Of a stretch of DNA of 64,000 bases, positions 58,457-64,000 are shown one piece after another; within the stretch, counting starts at the first letter, position 1, and each line of letters starts with the position of its first letter. Made by a program: the position numbers and the translations under genes. This DNA is from Sphingomonas sp. (GTDB lineage Bacteria; Pseudomonadota; Alphaproteobacteria; Sphingomonadales; Sphingomonadaceae), in contig JABDNH010000008.1 of the NCBI GenBank assembly GCA_013001055.1, positions 62,001-126,000 on the forward strand, given 5' to 3'. The notes under the pieces were generated by a model, which was given only the letters and a program-made list of their open reading frames with translations, was not told where the DNA came from and did not search any database.

Positions 58457-60067
58457 CTAGCCGCGTGAGGCCTCACGTGGCCCGCGGTTGGGACCGCGGT
58501 TGCCGCCCTGGCCGCGATTGCCGCGCTGGCCACCTAGTTTTCCGTGAGCGCCCAGCTTGCCGCCAAACTTCTTGCCTTTGAAAGGTTTGCGCTTGAACGG
58601 CTTGCCATCGGGCTTGCCGTGGCGGCGCGGCTGTTCGCCGGTGCCGGTGGCACGATCGTCGTCCCGGCGCTGGTGGCGCGGGCCGCCATGGTTCTTGTGA
58701 CGGCGCGGCTGATCGTTGCCCGCTTCGGCCGCGACTTCCTCGCGCTTCTCGTATCGTTTGCCGGTCCCCTTGATGCGATGCGCAGGTTTCTTGCGGCGCG
58801 GACCTCGGTCCTGCCGTGGGCCGCGGTCGTTACCGCGATCACTACCGCCGCGCTTGGCATAGCCGGCACGCTTGCCTTCGGCCTGCGTGACCGGCTTGGG
58901 CAACTCGGCCGCCAGCTGGTTGAAGCCTTCGGGGAGCGGCAGCGGCGTGGCGTGTATGCCGGTCAGCCGTTCGATGGCGCGCAGGTAGTTTTTCTCGTCG
59001 GGCGCGACAAAGCTCATCGCAATGCCCTCTGCACCCGCACGCGCGGTGCGCCCGATGCGGTGGACATATTGCTCTGCCACATTGGGCAGCTCGTAATTGA
59101 AGACATGGCTCACGCCAGGCACGTCGATCCCGCGCGCGGCGATGTCGGTCGCCACGAGGATGCGCGTTTCGCCCGAGCGGAAGCGATTGAGCGCGTGCGT
59201 GCGCTGCCCCTGGCTCTTGTTACCATGGATCGCAGCGGCATCGATGCCTGCGCCCAGCAAGAAGCGCACAACGCGGTCGGCACCATGCTTGGTGCGCGTG
59301 AAGATTAGCGCGCGGTCAAGCGATCCGTCGCCCAGGTATTCTTTGAGCCGCAGCGTGAGGAGGGCCTGCTTCTCGCGCTGGTTGATGAATGTCGCATATT
59401 GCTCGATCCGTTCGGCAGTCGTCGCTTGCGGAGTCACTTCGACGCGCACCGGATTGTCGATGAACTGCTTGCCGAGGTCCGCGATTGCCTTGGGCATGGT
59501 GGCCGAAAAGAACAGCGACTGGCGCTCTTGGGGCAACAGCTTGGCAATGCGCTTCAGGTCGCGGATGAAACCCAGGTCCATCATCTGATCAGCCTCGTCG
59601 AGCACGAAGATCTCGACATTCCTGAGCGTCAGCGCACGCTGGTCGATCAGGTCCAGAAGGCGGCCCGGCGTCGCAACGAGAATGTCGGTGCCCGGTACCA
59701 GGCGACGCGCATGCTTGGAGGCGGGAACGCCGCCAAAGACACACTGCACCTGCAGCTTGAGGTGCTTGGCATAGCCATCGATGTTGCGCGCAATCTGCGC
59801 GGCAAGCTCACGCGTGGGCGAGAGCACCAGCATACGGCACGAAGCGGGCTGGCGCGGCACGAAGCCCTGCGCAGCGAGGCGATGGAGCGAGGGCAGCGCG
59901 AAGGCCGCCGTCTTGCCCGTGCCCGTCTGCGCGATCCCCATCAGGTCGCGGCCTTCCAGCAGCGGCGGAATGGCGTCGCGCTGGATCGGGGTGGGGTTGT
60001 CATAACCGCGATCGCGAAGCGCGCGGACGATGGGCTCGGCGAGGCCGAGCGTATCAAAAAAGCTCAT
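58457..60067 (-). CDS. rhlE: DEAD-box ATP-dependent RNA helicase (RhlE type)
   Basis: The 536-residue helicase has a Q-motif, Walker A AQTGTGKT, PTRELAAQ, VLDEADQMMDLGF, SAT and HRIGRTARAG. Residues from about 380 form a Gly/Arg/Lys-rich basic tail with repeats such as RGNDRGPRQDRGPRRKK. This is typical of RhlE proteins that remodel ribosomal or structured RNA. The gene has a ~190-bp region without genes upstream that may be a leader. Confidence 0.9.
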   Translation of the reverse strand: MSFFDTLGLAEPIVRALRDRGYDNPTPIQRDAIPPLLEGRDLMGIAQTGTGKTAAFALPSLHRLAAQGFVPRQPASCRMLVLSPTRELAAQIARNIDGYAKHLKLQVQCVFGGVPASKHARRLVPGTDILVATPGRLLDLIDQRALTLRNVEIFVLDEADQMMDLGFIRDLKRIAKLLPQERQSLFFSATMPKAIADLGKQFIDNPVRVEVTPQATTAERIEQYATFINQREKQALLTLRLKEYLGDGSLDRALIFTRTKHGADRVVRFLLGAGIDAAAIHGNKSQGQRTHALNRFRSGETRILVATDIAARGIDVPGVSHVFNYELPNVAEQYVHRIGRTARAGAEGIAMSFVAPDEKNYLRAIERLTGIHATPLPLPEGFNQLAAELPKPVTQAEGKRAGYAKRGGSDRGNDRGPRQDRGPRRKKPAHRIKGTGKRYEKREEVAAEAGNDQPRRHKNHGGPRHQRRDDDRATGTGEQPRRHGKPDGKPFKRKPFKGKKFGGKLGAHGKLGGQRGNRGQGGNRGPNRGPREASRG

Positions 60068-60279
60068 GAAAATCTTTCAAATATGGAGCGCAGCGCGCCG
60101 CAAATGCGAACGCACCAGCAGGTGTCTAATAGGCGACCCTGCGTGAAAAAGGCGGCTGCGAAAATATGATGTCGGCACGGGCCGTCTAAAGCCTCACGCT
60201 GTGCCGGATGAAGCGGTGAAAGCCTCATACGTTGAACGCCATGTATGCTGCATTGCACCAAAACGCAAGCTGAACGGCA

Positions 60280-61758
60280 TTACGGCATATATCGAATGGT
60301 CCCCGTCCCGCTCGCTGCGACCGGCAGATAGAGACCCGCGCCCGTCGCCTGTACCTGTCCGTGGCTGACCGTGTCGATCGTTGCCGAAACGCGAAAGTCG
60401 CCTTGCTCCAGCTCGGCGAGTGCCTCGCGCACCGATCCGATCACGCGCGCATATTCGCCGGAAAAATCTTCCTCCAGCGCGCCTTCGATCTTCGCCTTGA
60501 CCGCAGGGCTTAGCAGCAAGGCGCCGATGCGGTTGAGCACCGCGCTGTCGCTACGCCCATAAAGGTCGAACTTATCGATCGTGATCTGCGTACTGCCCGG
60601 CGCGTTGATCGGCCGCCCCGTCAGCCACACCCTGCCCTTGCGCGTACCAAAGAGCCGCGACCACCATGAGCCTTCGCTCTTGAGCTCGGCCTCGATTCCC
60701 ACGGCCACGCGCCCGCCCTCGATCCCGTATACCGTCACATCGAGGAAGGCCGCGCGCACCTCGCCGACATCGGGCACCGCGATGCCCTGTTCGTCGAGTT
60801 CGCGCAGTTCGCGCAATATGACCGGCTCGAGCTCTTCGTAATCGGCCAGCACCGGCACCGCGAAGGCGAGCCCTTCGCCCCCGCCCATCGCCCGCGGTGC
60901 GGGTAGCGCCGTCACTTCGGGCGCAGGCGGCGCTTCGCCGACGAAAATCTCTGACAGCGCTTCCAAGGACAGGTCGAGCACCGCTTCGCGCCGCGACGCG
61001 CGGATCCGCTCCAGCCCCACGGCGCGCGGCGTCACCCGCAAATAGGTCGGCGGATCGCTCTCCACCTCCTGCACGGTAAAACCCTTCGCCCACACGGCTT
61101 GTGCCTGGCTTTTGAAATCGAGCTGCCCGATCGCCGCTTCCAGTTCGCGCTCCACCCGCCGCACCACGCCGGCAAGCTCCTTGTCCGCGCGGCTGACAAA
61201 GCCGATCCGCTGGCCGAGAATTTCGATCCCCGGCTCCTCGCGCCAGTCATAGGCGATGCGCACGTCGGCATCGGGACGCCAGTCCTCACCGAGCGACAGG
61301 CGCACTTCCATGCGCACATCCGCGCGCGCATCCGCCGTCTCGCTCTTGAGCACCCCGCCGACATCCTTGGCCGAGACGGCCGCGTTGACCGGCATCGTCA
61401 CGATCAGCCGGTCGCCCTGACCGCGCAGGCTCATGCGCCCACGCGTCACCTGCCCGACGACGCGGCAGCCGATATCGGGGGTCAGCCGCACGCGCACCCC
61501 CAGCGCCTCGACCCGCTGCGGCGGCACGCAATTGTCAAACCGCCGATCGATCCCCCACAGCCGCGAGGGCACCCGCTGCTGCAGCGCCGCCTCGAGCGGC
61601 GCCAGCGGCACCGCCACCGGCACCGAAAGCTGCGAAGACACCCCTTCTGTAGAAGGCGCATCGTGCACGCGCTCGGGCGCGTCGATAGCCGTCTCGTCCG
61701 CGCACGCAGCGAGGAGGAGGGTGAGGCTAAATAGAACAAGCACACGCTTGTGATGCAC
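60280..61758 (-). CDS. DUF4403-like lipoprotein
   Basis: The ~492-residue protein begins with a lipoprotein signal (lipobox LAAC) and consists of two beta-rich halves that recall DUF4403. GTG 61758 was chosen because the signal peptide then starts cleanly; ATG 61809 gives 17 more residues and overlaps the HNH gene by 11 bases. It may be an outer-membrane or cell-surface lipoprotein. No biochemical role is known. Confidence 0.78.
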   Translation of the reverse strand: MHHKRVLVLFSLTLLLAACADETAIDAPERVHDAPSTEGVSSQLSVPVAVPLAPLEAALQQRVPSRLWGIDRRFDNCVPPQRVEALGVRVRLTPDIGCRVVGQVTRGRMSLRGQGDRLIVTMPVNAAVSAKDVGGVLKSETADARADVRMEVRLSLGEDWRPDADVRIAYDWREEPGIEILGQRIGFVSRADKELAGVVRRVERELEAAIGQLDFKSQAQAVWAKGFTVQEVESDPPTYLRVTPRAVGLERIRASRREAVLDLSLEALSEIFVGEAPPAPEVTALPAPRAMGGGEGLAFAVPVLADYEELEPVILRELRELDEQGIAVPDVGEVRAAFLDVTVYGIEGGRVAVGIEAELKSEGSWWSRLFGTRKGRVWLTGRPINAPGSTQITIDKFDLYGRSDSAVLNRIGALLLSPAVKAKIEGALEEDFSGEYARVIGSVREALAELEQGDFRVSATIDTVSHGQVQATGAGLYLPVAASGTGTIRYMP

Positions 61759-61798
61759 TATGCCGCGAGACAGCACCACCTGGGGGAAGAGAGGGGCT

Positions 61799-62671
61799 TT
61801 ACTCGACAAAAGCGTGATGTTCGCGATGCCAAGCGAGAAATTGCGAGTGCGGTCTGTCTGACCGTCGGTTTGGAGCGATGAGTTTTCCGCTCGGGTTCAG
61901 TATCGCTTCGACACCCTCTCGGTCATTCACTTTTCTATGGACAAGGATTGTTAGGTCGTCTCTGAAACCGATTAAGCCTCGATCGAACATCCAGTGCGCT
62001 GTTCCTGACAGAGCTAATCCATTTCTTATACTATCTGGCCCACCATGCTCTACTGGGCGGATATGTGCCGCTTGCGCTTCTAGCCGCCCGCCTCCATTCA
62101 CTAGTTTCCACCCAGTCACCGCGCATCGACCATCATAAGCCTGCATTACAGCTCTGCGAAAAGCCCGCTTACGAAACGGCTTCGAAACTAGCGATTGAAC
62201 TATAGGTCGTTCGATCTCGAACGTCGCCCGCTCTTCTCCGACCCAGCCTCTATCAAAAACTTCGTCATCGCTTCGAGGCAGAAACTCATCTTCGGGCAGA
62301 CCTAGCGCGATAATGCGCGCAAAGTCCGATGCTGATAGCGGGCGTAGTGCAGCCTGTGCGTTTGCCAAGTCGCGTTCGACTGGCTCACCGTTCACAATAT
62401 GTGGTACAGTGGGCTCGAACGGCAGATAGCTGCCCTGTTCGATAAGGGCGCGATAACGTCCAGCTTTTTCCGGATCAGGAATGATTCGCTCGACTTTGGC
62501 AACAGCAAAAAACCCCTTTGAGTTAGGTAGTTTGACTGGTTCGCGATAGACAATCCAATCGCCCACCAATTGCTTAGCTCGGCTGAGGTAAATCTTTGGG
62601 AACTGATAATGTACTTCTGGGATGTCGTCGTAGATCGAACCATCTTTGTGCATAAAGACGCCGAACGACAT
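61799..62671 (-). CDS. HNH endonuclease with N-terminal PUA-like (EVE/ScoMcrA-type) domain
   Basis: The 290-residue protein has two parts. Residues ~20-105 contain FPKIYL, GDWIVYREP, a PDP and a final LPFEPTVP, a pattern resembling PUA/EVE-like domains that read modified bases. Residues ~180-285 form an HNH nuclease: RCAVTG, the AHI segment, EHGGPDSIRNGLAL and the FDRG motif. The combination fits modification-dependent restriction (type IV-like). The domain call is by eye and needs profile searches. GC content is lower than that of lepA next door, suggesting acquisition. Confidence 0.68.
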   Translation of the reverse strand: MSFGVFMHKDGSIYDDIPEVHYQFPKIYLSRAKQLVGDWIVYREPVKLPNSKGFFAVAKVERIIPDPEKAGRYRALIEQGSYLPFEPTVPHIVNGEPVERDLANAQAALRPLSASDFARIIALGLPEDEFLPRSDDEVFDRGWVGEERATFEIERPIVQSLVSKPFRKRAFRRAVMQAYDGRCAVTGWKLVNGGGRLEAQAAHIRPVEHGGPDSIRNGLALSGTAHWMFDRGLIGFRDDLTILVHRKVNDREGVEAILNPSGKLIAPNRRSDRPHSQFLAWHREHHAFVE

Positions 62672-62915
62672 TCAACATATCTCCCAGTGGCTATTCGCTC
62701 AGAACTTCTTGGCGAAGCGAGAGACATTTCGTAGACAGTCATATGGCAGTTTGTCCACGCCGACTTAGGATGGCTAGTGTTGCCGCTGCATTCCAATGAC
62801 GTGTAAAGATACTGAAGCCAAGCATTCTGTCGTCGACATATCTTTGACTGCGCTCAAGATAAAACCGAGATAGGTTGGCAAAGAGCAATTGAGCAATTGA
62901 TCTCTTTCCAGCAGC

Positions 62916-64000
62916 TTAGCCATCATCCCCCATCTTGAGCGCCGCAATAAACGCCTCCTGCGGGATGCTTACGCTCCCATACTCCCGCATCTTCGCCTTA
63001 CCCTTCTTCTGCTTCTCCAGAAGCTTGCGCTTACGCGTCGCATCGCCGCCGTAGCACTTCGCCGTCACGTCCTTGCGCATCGCGCTGATCGTTTCGCGGG
63101 CGATGATCTTGCCGCCGATGGCGGCCTGGATGGGGATCTTGAAGAGGTGGCGGGGGATGAGGTCTTTCAAGCGCTCGCACATGCCGCGGCCGCGTTCTTC
63201 CGCGGTGCCGCGGTGGACGATCATCGATAGGGCGTCGACCGGCTCCTCGTTGACGAGGATACTCATCTTCACCAGGTCGCCCTCGCGGTAGCCGATCTGC
63301 TCGTAATCGAAGCTCGCATAGCCTTTGCTGATCGATTTGAGACGGTCGTAGAAATCGAACACGACTTCATTGAGCGGCAGCTCGTAAATCACCTGCGCGC
63401 GCCCGCCCACGTAAGTCAGCTCCTTCTGGATGCCGCGGCGGTCCTGGCACAGCTTGAGGATGCCGCCCAGATATTCATCGGGGGTGTAGATCGTCGCCTT
63501 GATCCACGGTTCCTCGATGAAGTTGATGCGGTTCACATCGGGCATGTCGGCGGGGTTGTGCAGCTCCAGCACCATCGCCTCTTCGGTCTTCGTATGGGCA
63601 AGGTCCATCTTGTAGACGACGCTGGGTGCGGTGGTGATCAGGTCGAGATCATATTCACGCGTGAGGCGCTCCTGGATGATCTCGAGGTGGAGGAGGCCGA
63701 GGAAGCCGCAGCGGAAGCCGAAGCCCAATGCCGCGGACGTTTCCATCTCGAAGCTGAAGGAAGCATCGTTGAGGCGCAGCTTGTAGAGGCTGTCGCGCAA
63801 CTTCTCGAAATCGGCGGCATCGACGGGAAAGAGCCCGCAGAAGACCACCGGCTGGACTTGCTTGAAGCCCGGCAGCGGCTTTTCGGTCGGGTTCTTGACC
63901 GTGGTGATGGTGTCGCCGACCGCGGTCTGGCTGACTTCCTTGATCTGCGCGGTGATGAAGCCGATTTCGCCCGGGCCGAGCTCGTCGAGCTCGACGCGCT
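62916..64000 (-). CDS. lepA: Elongation factor 4 (LepA), partial at right edge
   Basis: About 360 residues of the C-terminal part are present; the GTPase domain lies beyond 64000. Visible segments include [34 protein letters not shown], and the LepA-specific C-terminal domain ending [20 protein letters not shown] followed by [11 protein letters not shown]. LepA back-translocates or rescues ribosomes. The 3' end is intact with an in-frame stop. Confidence 0.96.
   Translation of the reverse strand, partial: RVELDELGPGEIGFITAQIKEVSQTAVGDTITTVKNPTEKPLPGFKQVQPVVFCGLFPVDAADFEKLRDSLYKLRLNDASFSFEMETSAALGFGFRCGFLGLLHLEIIQERLTREYDLDLITTAPSVVYKMDLAHTKTEEAMVLELHNPADMPDVNRINFIEEPWIKATIYTPDEYLGGILKLCQDRRGIQKELTYVGGRAQVIYELPLNEVVFDFYDRLKSISKGYASFDYEQIGYREGDLVKMSILVNEEPVDALSMIVHRGTAEERGRGMCERLKDLIPRHLFKIPIQAAIGGKIIARETISAMRKDVTAKCYGGDATRKRKLLEKQKKGKAKMREYGSVSIPQEAFIAALKMGDDG

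Noticed and set aside
62392-62796. 134-codon minus-strand open frame upstream of the HNH gene
   Set aside because: It overlaps the HNH coding region in another frame and has no recognisable domain.

Overview
The window looks like a GC-rich alphaproteobacterial chromosome, most probably Sphingomonadales. The reasons are an alpha-type SspB ClpXP adaptor, CtrA-type TTAA-N7-TTAA sites, a NodT-type outer-membrane factor, a TonB-dependent receptor and GC-rich codon use. The assignment is inferred from gene content only; no rRNA is present.

Layout. Positions 1-4422 (minus) hold the N-terminal 1474 codons of a giant cadherin/VCBS-type repeat protein that runs off the left edge. At 4990-7085 (minus) a TetR regulator overlaps glpK. 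Divergent from it, 7168-11397 (plus) is an overlapping four-gene tripartite efflux operon (DevC-like permease, ATPase, HlyD-type adaptor, NodT-type outer-membrane factor). The 82-bp divergent promoter holds two copies of TGAACG-N4-CGTTCA. A single-domain response regulator follows.

Positions 11942-20110 are an 8.15-kb integrated element next to tRNA-Ser(GCT). It is bounded by an 18-bp exact direct repeat and carries a P4-type integrase, an AlpA-like excisionase, a small winged-helix protein, a candidate HUH-type replication protein and cargo. The cargo is a secreted protein, a PilZ protein, a membrane-anchored ClpP-like protein, a small membrane protein, two small lipoproteins and a decayed nuclease-like gene. 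The tRNA's original rho-independent terminator is stranded beyond the far repeat.

From 20.3 to 48.5 kb is ordinary chromosome: a frameshifted Crp/Fnr regulator, pyrC, a YgfZ-like protein, a TonB receptor, acnA, fumC, sspB, a HIT protein, two amino-acid-type transporters, a PfkB kinase, queG, a NatAB-like exporter, a MATE transporter, a LytS/LytTR-type two-component pair, an M1 peptidase and a GGDEF-EAL protein. Positions 48607-53889 (minus) encode a second giant surface-type protein (1760 aa), with five exact-length 342-bp tandem repeats. The rest holds a YghU-type GST, a LuxR-type regulator, two secreted proteins, a DEAD-box helicase, a DUF4403-like lipoprotein, an HNH nuclease with a probable PUA-like N-terminal domain, and the C-terminal part of lepA running off the right edge.

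The most notable points are the tRNA-Ser element with its displaced terminator, CtrA-type sites upstream of both giant surface proteins, the twin TetR operators, and the HNH fusion protein as a candidate modification-dependent restriction enzyme.
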